A DNA stretch of 10,269 bases, from positions 1 to 10,269 of the forward strand of contig JAUNXD010000043.1 in assembly GCA_030539985.1 (NCBI GenBank), in the 5' to 3' direction. This document shows positions 1-7,385 of this stretch, one piece after another; within the stretch, counting starts at the first letter, position 1; every line of letters begins with the position of its first letter. Source of the stretch: Methanobrevibacter sp. (lineage in GTDB: Archaea; Methanobacteriota; Methanobacteria; Methanobacteriales; Methanobacteriaceae). The position numbers were made by a program, and so were the translations under genes. Below the pieces are notes generated by a model. The model searched no databases. It was given only the letters and a program-made list of their open reading frames with translations, and was not told the origin of the DNA.

Positions 1-22
1 AATTGATTATCATTTCATCCAT
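1..22 (-). CDS. 5' end of a minus-strand gene cut by the window edge
   Basis: Reading the minus strand, an AGGAGG ribosome binding site (37 down to 32) is followed after 9 bases by ATG at 22-20, then the codons MDEMIIN before the window ends. The spacing and strength of the site make a real start likely. It lies 53 bases downstream of the stop of the minus-strand hsdS fragment, so the two were probably co-oriented parts of one locus. Seven residues are too few to name a product. A further hsd gene or a recombinase acting on the hsdS repeats are guesses from context only. Confidence 0.5.
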
Positions 23-102
23 TTTTATAAACCTCCTGACAATAATGTATCACAATGCTTAAAAATTATGCTTTTTTAGAGTATAAATCGTACAAAATCC
101 TT

Positions 103-124
103 ACGCTGATGAAGAGTGATGAGG
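103..124 (-). repeat. Inverted copy of the hsdS TRD-end repeat
   Basis: The reverse complement of 103-124 is identical, 22 of 22 bases, to 5642-5663 in the intact hsdS. It encodes the LITLHQR stretch that closes a TRD. A third, slightly diverged copy lies at 5009-5030. Homology in the left fragment stops three bases past this block, so the repeat sits at the cassette boundary. Confidence 0.85.
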
Positions 125-586
125 CGGTCGAGGTTATTAAAATGCTGCCCTATTTTTATCATTTCATCTTTCGATGGGATAGTAGCAGGCATTTTTTCAA
201 AGCTTTCTCTTGCAATATAAAATATTGTAGAACCTGCCGACTGCAATCTCATATATTTTTTTACTTCGTCTGAATTGAAATATGCATACCAATAATCTAT
301 GGTTTCAATTTCTTTTGGAACTAATCCAATAAAAGTCTGATTTGTTATCAAATCCTGCGTAACTACTGCAACTACACCGAACGTTGCACTTGAAGAAACA
401 ATCAATGAATTTTTAGGAATAATTTTCAAATTCATTTTTTTACCGTATCTTCGGTTACGTACTGATTTGATAATGTTCCATTCAAATACTTTCCTTCTAT
501 ATCCTCAATACGAGTCCAAGGTATATTTCCGCCAAATTCTTTTGGCTTATCGCGCATCGGAACAATAAAGTCTGAGAACTCATCCT

Positions 587-606
587 CCAACTTACGCTGT
601 TCCCAA
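587..606 (-). repeat. Inverted copy of the hsdS TRD-start repeat
   Basis: The reverse complement (TTGGGAACAGCGTAAGTTGG) is identical, 20 of 20 bases, to 5135-5154 in the intact hsdS and nearly identical to 4595-4614. It encodes WEQRKL, which opens a TRD. Homology to hsdS ends here: the preceding RFPGFTDD codons of the intact gene are absent. Confidence 0.85.
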
Positions 607-622
607 GGGTAATTTTTCAGAA

Positions 623-654
623 AAAATATGTAATTTTTAAAAATTACATATTTT
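623..654. repeat. Perfect 32-bp AT-rich palindrome
   Basis: Two 16-base arms (623-638 and 639-654) are exact inverted repeats with no loop, made only of A and T apart from one G/C pair. It lies between the silent hsdS fragment and the promoter region of the rightward operon. The half-site TGTAATTTTT occurs again at 706-715, over the ribosome binding region of the first gene. It could be an operator for a dimeric regulator. It is a poor terminator, since the stem has almost no GC, and it could also be a recombination scar. Confidence 0.6.
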
Positions 655-657
655 CAC

Positions 658-690
658 TTGACTTAGTTAATTAAAAGAGTAAAATATAAT
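658..690 (+). promoter_or_regulatory. Candidate promoter of the hsd operon
   Basis: A perfect -10 hexamer TATAAT lies at 685-690, about 39 bases before the ATG at 729. TTGACT at 658-663 resembles a -35 box, but the 21-base spacer is longer than usual. TTAGTT at 663-668 gives a 16-base spacer but is a weaker match. Two TTGTAA direct repeats (690-695 and 705-710) lie just downstream, and the palindrome at 623-654 lies just upstream. Position and the -10 box are convincing; the -35 assignment is not settled. Confidence 0.5.
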
Positions 691-728
691 TGTAACAATT
701 AAATTTGTAATTTTTGAAAGGCACAAAT

Positions 729-1307
729 ATGAAAAAGCTACAAGATTTAATTCAACTCACGAGTGGTTCGCCACAGTTTAGGATAACTGAGTCACTGGAT
801 AAAGATGCTCCGTCGTACTGTTTTTATGGACAGCAAGAACTGGAGAATGACTTGGTAAAAGAGCAAATAATCGCAGAAAATGCGAAGAAAATTACTACAT
901 TAGATAGTGTTAATACTCTAAACGAAGGCGATGTAGTCTTTAGTTTGATCTCTGGAAGGACAACTATTGTTGGTGCTGAGCATAATGGATATCTATTCAC
1001 TCAGAACTATGTAAAACTGGTTCCGCAAATAGATATTGATAAAAAATATCTTGTTTATTTATTAAATGAGAGCAATTTTATTAAAAAACAATGGCTAAGA
1101 GAACTACAGGGTTCTGCTGTACTAAAGCACACAGTAAAACAACTTAGAGAGCTAAAATTACCAGAGTTGCATTCGTATAAAAAACAAACTGTGATAGGTA
1201 ATATCTACTTTGAACAATTAAGATTACAAGCGTTGAAAAAGCGTGTTGCAGATACAGAAAAAATTCTAGCACTTGAAAAAATAAGGAGATTAAATGATTA
1301 TGAATGA
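729..1307 (+). CDS. Single-TRD (half-size) type I restriction specificity subunit
   Basis: This 192-residue protein resembles one half of an HsdS: an N-terminal TRD (roughly residues 1-145, including GDVVFSLISGRTTIVG and LQGSAVLKHTVKQLRELKLP) followed by a C-terminal helix (VIGNIYFEQLRLQALKKRVA onward), as in the spacer helix of HsdS. Full HsdS proteins have two TRDs in about 400 residues. The ATG at 729 is chosen because AAAGG at 717-721 precedes it by 7 bases. An in-frame TTG at 714 has no such site. The end overlaps the hsdR start, so translation is probably coupled. It shares no repeat with the intact hsdS and is not a copy of it. Half-S proteins can dimerise into a working specificity subunit. 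Here it could give a second specificity or modulate the complex; that part is inference. Confidence 0.8.
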   Translation: MKKLQDLIQLTSGSPQFRITESLDKDAPSYCFYGQQELENDLVKEQIIAENAKKITTLDSVNTLNEGDVVFSLISGRTTIVGAEHNGYLFTQNYVKLVPQIDIDKKYLVYLLNESNFIKKQWLRELQGSAVLKHTVKQLRELKLPELHSYKKQTVIGNIYFEQLRLQALKKRVADTEKILALEKIRRLNDYE

Positions 1308-4300
1308 GAACCAGTTTGAAACTGAATTGATTCAGTATATAACATCAGGAACGATTACAACTCCTGAAAGTTTAGAAGGAATTCCGGAATTTTCAACAAG
1401 AGGTTTAGGCGATAGAGTTATCAAAACAAAACTCTGGAAGTATGAACCATCAATTAAAACAACAGATCAACTTTGGGACAACTTTAAAAAGATTCTTGAA
1501 CAACACAATCAAAATGTATTAGAACAGCCACTGAGTATAGTTGAATTTAATCAAGTAAAGAAAATTATTTCTGATTTACATACGCCGTATGAAGCAGGAC
1601 AGTTTCTTTATGGTTTAAATGGTGTTTCTCAGATAGAAGTTGATTTAGATGATGGGCGACATGTATTTTTGACGGTGTTCGATCAGAAGCAGATTGGAGC
1701 TGGAGACACGGTTTATCAAGTAGTTAACCAGATAGAACGTCCAGCAGTTATAAATGGAAAAAAAGATCGCCGTTTTGACACAACACTTTTAATTAATGGT
1801 TTGCCTATTATTCAAATTGAGGAAAAGAGAGATACTCATGATGTTAATGAAGCTTTAAATCAGATGCATCAGTACATTGATGAAGGGCAGTATGGAGATA
1901 TTTTCTCTGTGTTACAAATTCTTGTAGCCATAACTCCAAATAATGTAAAATACATGGCTAATACAACTTCTGAGAAGTTTAATAAAGATTTTGCATTTAA
2001 TTGGCAACGCCGCGAGGATAATACCATTGTAAGAAATTGGAAAGAATTTGCAGATTCCATGTTATCTATTCCAATGGCGCATCAGATGGCGACAAACTAT
2101 ATGATTCTTGATGGAACTCCAAATAAACAAACTTTGAAAGTTATGAGACCATATCAGGTTTACGCAACTCAAGAAGTAATTGAAGGATTGAAAAAGGCTG
2201 ATTTTGAATTTGGTAGTAATAAAATTGGTTATGTATGGCATACAACAGGATCAGGAAAAACAATTACATCATTTAAGACGGCCTGGTTAGCAAGCCGTAT
2301 GCCTAAAGTTGATAAGGTTGTATTTGTCGTTGATCGTATCCAACTCACTAAACAGACAAATGAAAACTATAAAGCTTACGACCCAGATGCTGTGTATGAT
2401 ATGGATGGTATTGTCCAAGAAACAAATAGTACAACAGATTTAAGTCGTAAACTTAAGTCTAATGCTAATGGTATTATAGTTACATCGGTTCAGAAGTTAG
2501 ATACATTAATAAAGAGAAAGAACTTTAAGTCTCCAGAAAAGAATATAGTATTCGTAGTTGATGAAGCACATCGTTCAACAGGTGGTGAATCTTTTGAAGC
2601 TATCCAAAAAGCGTTTAAGCGTGCAGCATGGGTTGGTTATACAGGAACACCGATGTTTGATGAGACAACAACAGGACTAAGAACAGAGGATATTTTTGGG
2701 TCACTACTCCATGCTTATACAATTCGTGAAGCCATTGCTGATAGAAACGTTTTAGGTTTTAAGGTAGATTTTGAAACAACAATTCCTGAAGAAGAAATGA
2801 AACGTGATTATCTCCCGACTTTTTATCAAACTAAGTATCCAGATTGGTCTGAAGATGAAATTAAGGTGAAAATCGATAATCTTACACCAGAAGATATGGA
2901 TGATGCAGTTGAATCAAGTTTCTATGATGAAAACCTTGACCACGTTAAACTTGTTGTAAAAGATATTTTTGATAAGTGGAGAAACCGTTCAAGTGATGGT
3001 AAATATAATGCTTTATTAACTACTCATGTCGGTGGTGGCAAGGCAAGTACTCCGATGGCAATGATGTATTTTGATGAGTTTCAAAGAGTGAATAATGAAC
3101 GTGAAAAGCAAGGATTGTTTACTCTTAAAGTAGCTGTAACATTTAGTGCTAACAACTCAAATAATGATACCATGCTTACAACCAATAAAGGCTTATACAG
3201 AGCAATAGATGCATATAATAAAGAATTTAATACTGGATTTGGAATGAATGATGTATCTGGCTATACACAGGATGTCATCTCAAGATTAAATAAAACTGCA
3301 CTTGATGGCCATTTCTTAGATTTGGTTATTGTTGTAGATCAGTTACTTACTGGTTTTGATGCACCAGAATTAAATACATTATATGTTGATAGAACTCTGA
3401 AAGGAGCTGGTTTGATTCAGGCATATTCTAGGACTAATCGAATTTCTGACATGCAAGAAAAACCATGGGGACGTATAGTAAATTATCGCTGGCCTGCTCA
3501 CAATGAAAAGTTAATGAATGAAGCGTTAGCCGTTTATGCTAATAAAGACTCTGCAACCCTTTCTGATGAGGAAAGGAGTAAGCAAAATGTTAAAAACGGT
3601 ATTACGGCTCCACAATTTGAGAGTGTTCTCAAAGACGTTAGAGAAGTGGTTGAAAAGCTATCAAGCATGACTAAAGGTTTTGTTCAGTTACCTCCGTCAG
3701 AAAAACAAAAAGAGTATATGCTAGCTTTAATTCGAGAATACAATGTTGGAATGGCGAAGTTAAAACAGTATGACTATAATCCTGAAAACGGAGATGAGGG
3801 ATTTGACTATAACAACCCAGATCAATTGATTGAAAAGGTTGGCATGACATCAGAACAGCATGTAATGTTGACAACTGTGCTTGCTAATGAGTTGAAAACA
3901 GCTATATCTAAAAGTAAGAATATTCCGTTCTACCAGATAGAACTGCGAATGACACATATTAAAGACATCAAAATTGATTATGATTATCTTACTGAATTGG
4001 TTAATCAGTTGTTAAATGCGGTACATGATGGTAAAGAGGATAAAGCTGATGAAACTAAAGAAAAAATTGATCAGTTTGCAAATGGTTTAGACGATCGTGC
4101 CTATGCTACTAAAATTAAGAACGCAGCAGAAGCGATTAGAGAGGGGGAATATCCACCCAAAGACTCTAATTTCACATATCCAGCTAATCTTAAAGACTGT
4201 GAAATTGTTATTCAGGAAGCTAATATTGTTAGTATTGAACGAGTCCTCTTAAAATTCCGTGGAAAATGGGGAATTACCGATATAATTACAAGTGCTGAAA

Positions 4301-4503
4301 TGCGTGAGTTATTTAGTCGTCACCATTATGGAAAACAGGATTTAGATGATGCTGGAGAGATAATGGAAATCATAAAAAAAGCAAGTGCTGAATACAAAAT
4401 AATGTCACTTGATGAAGAGGTCCAATGTCTTTCAAAAATTAAGTATCGTAATAGCTTGCGAGAAGCTATCTATAAACTTGCAGACAAGATGTCAGAAAGG
4501 TGA
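1294..4503 (+). CDS. hsdR: Type I restriction endonuclease subunit R (HsdR)
   Basis: This is the motor and nuclease subunit of a type I restriction enzyme, which pulls DNA through the complex using ATP and cuts when translocation stalls. The N-terminal nuclease domain shows a PD-ExK pattern: D162 in FDTTLLINGLPIIQIEEK and E176-E-K178. The superfamily 2 helicase core follows: Walker A HTTGSGKT (316-323), DEAH (423-426) in VVDEAHRSTGG, GYTGTP (448-453), LTGFDAPEL (around 689) and motif VI QAYSRTNR (709-716). A helical C-terminal region would bind HsdM. At 1069 residues the gene is full length and unbroken. AAGGAG at 1283-1288 serves either ATG 1294 (5-base spacing) or ATG 1300 (11-base spacing); both overlap the end of the half-S gene. 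The gene order R-S-M and subunit sizes fit the EcoR124-like (type IC) group, by inference. Confidence 0.97.
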   Translation: MIMNENQFETELIQYITSGTITTPESLEGIPEFSTRGLGDRVIKTKLWKYEPSIKTTDQLWDNFKKILEQHNQNVLEQPLSIVEFNQVKKIISDLHTPYEAGQFLYGLNGVSQIEVDLDDGRHVFLTVFDQKQIGAGDTVYQVVNQIERPAVINGKKDRRFDTTLLINGLPIIQIEEKRDTHDVNEALNQMHQYIDEGQYGDIFSVLQILVAITPNNVKYMANTTSEKFNKDFAFNWQRREDNTIVRNWKEFADSMLSIPMAHQMATNYMILDGTPNKQTLKVMRPYQVYATQEVIEGLKKADFEFGSNKIGYVWHTTGSGKTITSFKTAWLASRMPKVDKVVFVVDRIQLTKQTNENYKAYDPDAVYDMDGIVQETNSTTDLSRKLKSNANGIIVTSVQKLDTLIKRKNFKSPEKNIVFVVDEAHRSTGGESFEAIQKAFKRAAWVGYTGTPMFDETTTGLRTEDIFGSLLHAYTIREAIADRNVLGFKVDFETTIPEEEMKRDYLPTFYQTKYPDWSEDEIKVKIDNLTPEDMDDAVESSFYDENLDHVKLVVKDIFDKWRNRSSDGKYNALLTTHVGGGKASTPMAMMYFDEFQRVNNEREKQGLFTLKVAVTFSANNSNNDTMLTTNKGLYRAIDAYNKEFNTGFGMNDVSGYTQDVISRLNKTALDGHFLDLVIVVDQLLTGFDAPELNTLYVDRTLKGAGLIQAYSRTNRISDMQEKPWGRIVNYRWPAHNEKLMNEALAVYANKDSATLSDEERSKQNVKNGITAPQFESVLKDVREVVEKLSSMTKGFVQLPPSEKQKEYMLALIREYNVGMAKLKQYDYNPENGDEGFDYNNPDQLIEKVGMTSEQHVMLTTVLANELKTAISKSKNIPFYQIELRMTHIKDIKIDYDYLTELVNQLLNAVHDGKEDKADETKEKIDQFANGLDDRAYATKIKNAAEAIREGEYPPKDSNFTYPANLKDCEIVIQEANIVSIERVLLKFRGKWGITDIITSAEMRELFSRHHYGKQDLDDAGEIMEIIKKASAEYKIMSLDEEVQCLSKIKYRNSLREAIYKLADKMSER

Positions 4504-4507
4504 GATA

Positions 4508-4549
4508 ATGGACAAAATTAACAATTCAAGGAGGAAAAAGATTGATTGA
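4508..4549 (+). CDS. 13-codon mini-ORF bridging hsdR and hsdS
   Basis: ATG at 4508 follows AAAGG (4496-4500) by 7 bases and reads MDKINNSRRKKID, then TGA at 4547-4549. It starts 4 bases after the hsdR stop and overlaps the TTG start of hsdS at 4542 by 8 bases in another frame. The hsdS ribosome binding site lies inside it. It could couple hsdS translation to hsdR, or be a chance frame. No homology is claimed. Confidence 0.3.
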   Translation: MDKINNSRRKKID

Positions 4550-5720
4550 AAAGAAAAAAGCACCGAAACTAAGGTTTCCAGGATTTACTGATGATTGGGA
4601 ACAGCGTAAGTTCTCTGATATAGTTGAAATTGGTAGTGGAATGGATTATAAACATCTTAACGAAGGTAACATTCCTGTATATGGGACAGGCGGTTATATG
4701 CTTAGTGTTGACGCGGCGCTTTCATATGATAAAGATGCAATCGGAATAGGACGTAAGGGAACTATTGATAAGCCGTATATTTTAAGGGCACCATTTTGGA
4801 CTGTAGACACACTATTTTACTGCATTCCAAAGATAGATTATGATTTAGAGTTTACAAGTTGTCTTTTTCAAAATGTTAATTGGAAAAAGAAAGATGAATC
4901 AACGGGTGTGCCAAGCCTTTCAAAAGTAATCATAAATAATGTAAAAACAGCTACACCATCTTTGGACGAACAACAAAAAATCGGTGAGTACTTCTCTAAC
5001 CTAGATAACCTCATCACCCTTCATCAGCGTAAGTTGGAACATACAAAAGATTTGAAAAAATCAATGCTTCAAAAAATGTTTCCGAAAAAAGGTGAAAAAA
5101 ATCCAGAAATTCGTTTCCCAGGATTTACTGACGATTGGGAACAGCGTAAGTTGGGAGAAGTAGTTTCTTTAAGAGGACGGATTGGATTTCGAGGATACAA
5201 AGAGTCCGATTTAGTTGCGCCTGGCGATGGCGCTATCACATTTAGCCCTGCTGATATTGATGAAATGGGAAATGTCTCTACTGAGAATAACAAATATTTA
5301 TCATGGACGAAGTATGATGAATCACCTGAGATCCAGGTTAACGTGGGAGATATTCTTTTTACAAAGACTGCTTCCATCGGAAAAATCGGCTATATAAAGG
5401 ATTTGAAGGAGAAAGCTACTATAAATCCTCAGTTCGCTTTATTAACACCTAAGGAGAATTCTAACGGGTACTTTACTTTTTTATCTGTAAGAAGTGTTAG
5501 TTTTATGAAACAGGTAAGAGGAATCACCGGTGGCAGTAGTGTGCCTACAATGTCACAAGAAAAGCTAAAAGAACTTGTTTTTATGTCTCCGTCATTGGGT
5601 GAACAACAAAAAATCGGCGAGTACTTTTCTAACTTAGACCACCTCATCACTCTTCATCAGCGTGAGTTAGAACATCTCAAATTGCTTAAAAAAGGCTTAT
5701 TACAGCAAATGTTTGTATAA
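4542..5720 (+). CDS. hsdS: Type I restriction specificity subunit S (HsdS), two TRDs
   Basis: HsdS recognises the two halves of a bipartite DNA target and scaffolds two HsdM and the HsdR subunits. The 392-residue protein has the classic duplicated plan: RFPGFTDDWEQRK (11-23), TRD1 to about 142, EQQKIGEYFSNLDNLITL (143-160) with a spacer helix to about 180, then RFPGFTDDWEQRK again (191-203), TRD2, and a second EQQKIGEYFSNLDHLITL (354-371) with a C-terminal helix ending LLKKGLLQQMFV. The two TRDs differ, so the predicted target is asymmetric. The start is TTG at 4542, set by AAGGAGG (4528-4534) with 7-base spacing; no ATG lies nearby in this frame. hsdM follows after 15 bases. Repeats at both ends of each TRD are shared with the inverted silent fragment at 76-606. 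Confidence 0.96.
   Translation: MIEKKKAPKLRFPGFTDDWEQRKFSDIVEIGSGMDYKHLNEGNIPVYGTGGYMLSVDAALSYDKDAIGIGRKGTIDKPYILRAPFWTVDTLFYCIPKIDYDLEFTSCLFQNVNWKKKDESTGVPSLSKVIINNVKTATPSLDEQQKIGEYFSNLDNLITLHQRKLEHTKDLKKSMLQKMFPKKGEKNPEIRFPGFTDDWEQRKLGEVVSLRGRIGFRGYKESDLVAPGDGAITFSPADIDEMGNVSTENNKYLSWTKYDESPEIQVNVGDILFTKTASIGKIGYIKDLKEKATINPQFALLTPKENSNGYFTFLSVRSVSFMKQVRGITGGSSVPTMSQEKLKELVFMSPSLGEQQKIGEYFSNLDHLITLHQRELEHLKLLKKGLLQQMFV
4578..4612 (+). repeat. hsdS TRD-start direct repeat, copy 1
   Basis: These 35 bases recur at 5118-5152 with one mismatch (T4592 versus C5132). The offset is 540 bases, exactly 180 codons, so recombination between the copies keeps the frame and would delete or exchange TRD1 with its spacer helix. 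It encodes PGFTDDWEQRK. Confidence 0.9.
4968..5042 (+). repeat. hsdS TRD-end direct repeat, copy 1
   Basis: This 75-base block recurs at 5601-5675 with 8 mismatches. The offset is 633 bases, or 211 codons, again in frame. It encodes EQQKIGEYFSNLD and the following LITLHQRKLEH spacer-helix start. The left fragment carries a version of this block in inverted orientation at 103-124 and beyond. Confidence 0.9.
5118..5152 (+). repeat. hsdS TRD-start direct repeat, copy 2
   Basis: Second copy of the 35-base block at 4578-4612, one mismatch. Its right part, extended to 5154, is also the 20-base perfect partner of the inverted copy at 587-606, so this boundary of TRD2 is the one most similar to the silent cassette. 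Confidence 0.9.
5601..5675 (+). repeat. hsdS TRD-end direct repeat, copy 2
   Basis: Second copy of the block at 4968-5042. Its internal stretch 5642-5663 is the perfect 22-base partner of the inverted copy at 103-124. Together with 5135-5154 it would bound an exchange of TRD2 with the silent cassette. Confidence 0.9.
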
Positions 5721-5735
5721 CAAAGGAGAAACAAT

Positions 5736-7334
5736 ATGAATAATATTACTACAATTACATCCCAGTTATGGGCTATGGCAAATGAACTGCGAGGAAACAT
5801 GGATGCTTCAGAATATAAAAATTATATTTTGTCATTTATGTTTTATAGATATCTTTCAGAACATCAAGAGCAATATTTAGTTTCTAATGGGGTTATTGAT
5901 GTTGAAGAAGGCCAATCTGTAAATGAAGCATACAAAGAGCAGGCGAGTGGTGATGACCTAGATGATTACATTGAAGATATTTCATATGCATTGGGTTATG
6001 CGATTTCCCCTGATGATACTTGGGCTTCACTTATGGATAAAATTGATAACAGTGAAGTTATTCCAAGTGATTATCAAACGATTTTTGCAAATTTTGATGA
6101 ACATGCAAAACTTAATAAAGAAGCAGAAAAAGATTTCAAAGGTGTATTTAATGATGTAAATCTCGGAGACTCAAGATTGGGAGCTTCTACAAATGAACGT
6201 GCTAAATCATTGAATCGTATCGTTAAGTTAGTTGACGGTGTTGAATATAAGTCAGAAGACGGGAAAGATATTCTCGGTGAAATATACGAATACTTAATCG
6301 GTCAATTTGCAGCATCTGCAGGGAAAAAAGGTGGAGAATTCTATACTCCGCATGAGGTTTCTAAAATTTTAGCAAAAATCGTTACAGACGATGTGGAAGA
6401 ATCAGATAGTGTATTTAGTGTATATGATCCAACATGTGGATCAGGTTCACTACTTTTAACAGTGCAAGACGAAGTACCGGGTGGAGATAAGCCAGGAGCT
6501 GTAAAATTCTACGGTCAAGAACTTAATACTACAACATATAACTTGGCACGAATGAACCTTATGATGCATGGCGTTTCATTCCAAAATATGAGTCTATCAA
6601 ACGCAGATACGCTTGAAACTGACTGGCCAGATGGACCAGATGCAAAAGGAATTGATCATCCACGCTCATTCGATGCCGTAGTGGCAAATCCTCCATATTC
6701 TGCCCGTTGGGATAATAATGAGTCAAAATTAAAAGATCCTCGATTTAACGATTATGGAAAACTTGCTCCGAAAACAAAAGCAGATTACTCATTTGTACTT
6801 CACAGTTTGTATCACCTCAATGAAGAAGGAACAATGGCAATTGTTCTTCCACATGGTGTACTTTTCCGTGGAGCTGCTGAAGGAACAATAAGAAAAGGCT
6901 TAATCGAACATCAAAGTGGTAACCACATTCATGCTATCATTGGATTGCCATCGAAACTATTTTATGGAACTAGTATTCCAACTATTGTTATGGTTTTGAA
7001 AAAGAAACGCACATCTAAGGATATTTTATTTATTGATGCATCTAATGAATTTGAAAAGGGTAAAAACCAGAATAAACTTTCTGATGAAAACATTGAAAAG
7101 ATTATCAAAACATACCATGAACGAAAAGATGTTCCAAAATATGCTCATTTAGCCTCTATCGAGGAGATTCGTGAAAATGATTACAACCTTAACATTCCTC
7201 GTTATGTTGACACGACTGAAGAAGAGGAAGAAATTGATATTGAAGAAGTTAAACGCCTATTGGCTCAAGATAAAAAAGAAATCGAAGAGTTAGAAGCACA
7301 TTTAGCTGAACAATTTAAATTGTTGGGGATTTAG
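5736..7334 (+). CDS. hsdM: Type I restriction adenine methyltransferase subunit M (HsdM)
   Basis: HsdM transfers a methyl group from S-adenosylmethionine to adenine N6 in the sequence chosen by HsdS, and is required for both modification and restriction. Residues about 5-165 form the helical HsdM N-terminal domain. Then come GGEFYTP (199-205), the cofactor motif DPTCGSGSLL (231-240) and the catalytic NPPY motif (318-321, in VVANPPYSARW). The C-terminus is acidic and helical (TTEEEEEIDIEEVKRLLAQD and on), as expected for contact with HsdS. At 532 residues it is full length. AAAGGAG at 5722-5728 lies 7 bases before ATG 5736. It is the last hsd gene. Confidence 0.97.
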   Translation: MNNITTITSQLWAMANELRGNMDASEYKNYILSFMFYRYLSEHQEQYLVSNGVIDVEEGQSVNEAYKEQASGDDLDDYIEDISYALGYAISPDDTWASLMDKIDNSEVIPSDYQTIFANFDEHAKLNKEAEKDFKGVFNDVNLGDSRLGASTNERAKSLNRIVKLVDGVEYKSEDGKDILGEIYEYLIGQFAASAGKKGGEFYTPHEVSKILAKIVTDDVEESDSVFSVYDPTCGSGSLLLTVQDEVPGGDKPGAVKFYGQELNTTTYNLARMNLMMHGVSFQNMSLSNADTLETDWPDGPDAKGIDHPRSFDAVVANPPYSARWDNNESKLKDPRFNDYGKLAPKTKADYSFVLHSLYHLNEEGTMAIVLPHGVLFRGAAEGTIRKGLIEHQSGNHIHAIIGLPSKLFYGTSIPTIVMVLKKKRTSKDILFIDASNEFEKGKNQNKLSDENIEKIIKTYHERKDVPKYAHLASIEEIRENDYNLNIPRYVDTTEEEEEIDIEEVKRLLAQDKKEIEELEAHLAEQFKLLGI

Positions 7335-7347
7335 GCGTAGGAATATC

Positions 7348-7370
7348 AATAATAGCTTTGATTATTTTTT
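7348..7370 (+). terminator. Weak terminator candidate after hsdM
   Basis: AATAAT (7348-7353) and ATTATT (7361-7366) can pair around a 7-base loop, followed by a T tract to 7370. The stem is six A/T pairs, so it would be weak. It lies 13 bases after the hsdM stop, in the right place to separate the hsd and Thoeris transcripts. Confidence 0.25.
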
Positions 7371-7385
7371 GTTAATTGAATTAAT

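Larger units (their letters stand above)
76..606 (-). pseudogene. hsdS: Silent, frameshifted hsdS fragment (one TRD cassette, inverted)
   Basis: This minus-strand remnant is a DNA-specificity subunit of a type I restriction-modification system. It opens with WEQRKLEDEFSDFIVPMRDK, runs through one TRD, and closes with IGQHFNNLDRLITLHQRK followed by eight unrelated codons and a stop. The opening and closing motifs match the repeats that flank each TRD of the intact hsdS at 4542-5720. There is no usable start: upstream of WEQRK the frame reads into AT-rich palindromic DNA with no ATG, GTG or TTG before a TGA. Inside, the frame breaks at a run of seven A (plus-strand T7, 435-441): it reads TVKK-stop, whereas one more A would join it to MNLKIIPKNSLIVSSSATFG and the rest. 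It is best read as a silent TRD donor or decayed copy. A 119-residue open frame (76-435) remains but begins inside the domain. Confidence 0.85.

Noticed and set aside
7..168. Thirteen-base repeat (7-19 and 156-168) encoding DEMI in both minus-strand frames
   Set aside because: It is short and AT-rich, and similarity stops immediately on both sides, so chance is a sufficient explanation.
55..273. Plus-strand open frame opposite the hsdS fragment
   Set aside because: It is antisense to the recognisable TRD-end motif, has no ribosome binding site and no domain features.
714..731. TTG at 714 as the start of the half-S protein
   Set aside because: The AAAGG ribosome site lies downstream of it and is spaced correctly for ATG 729.
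1869..2060. Minus-strand open frame inside hsdR
   Set aside because: It is a shadow of the hsdR coding frame, which is unbroken and carries the expected motifs.
5069..5377. 102-codon minus-strand frame inside hsdS
   Set aside because: It is antisense to the second TRD and its repeats, with no ribosome site and no sign of independent coding.
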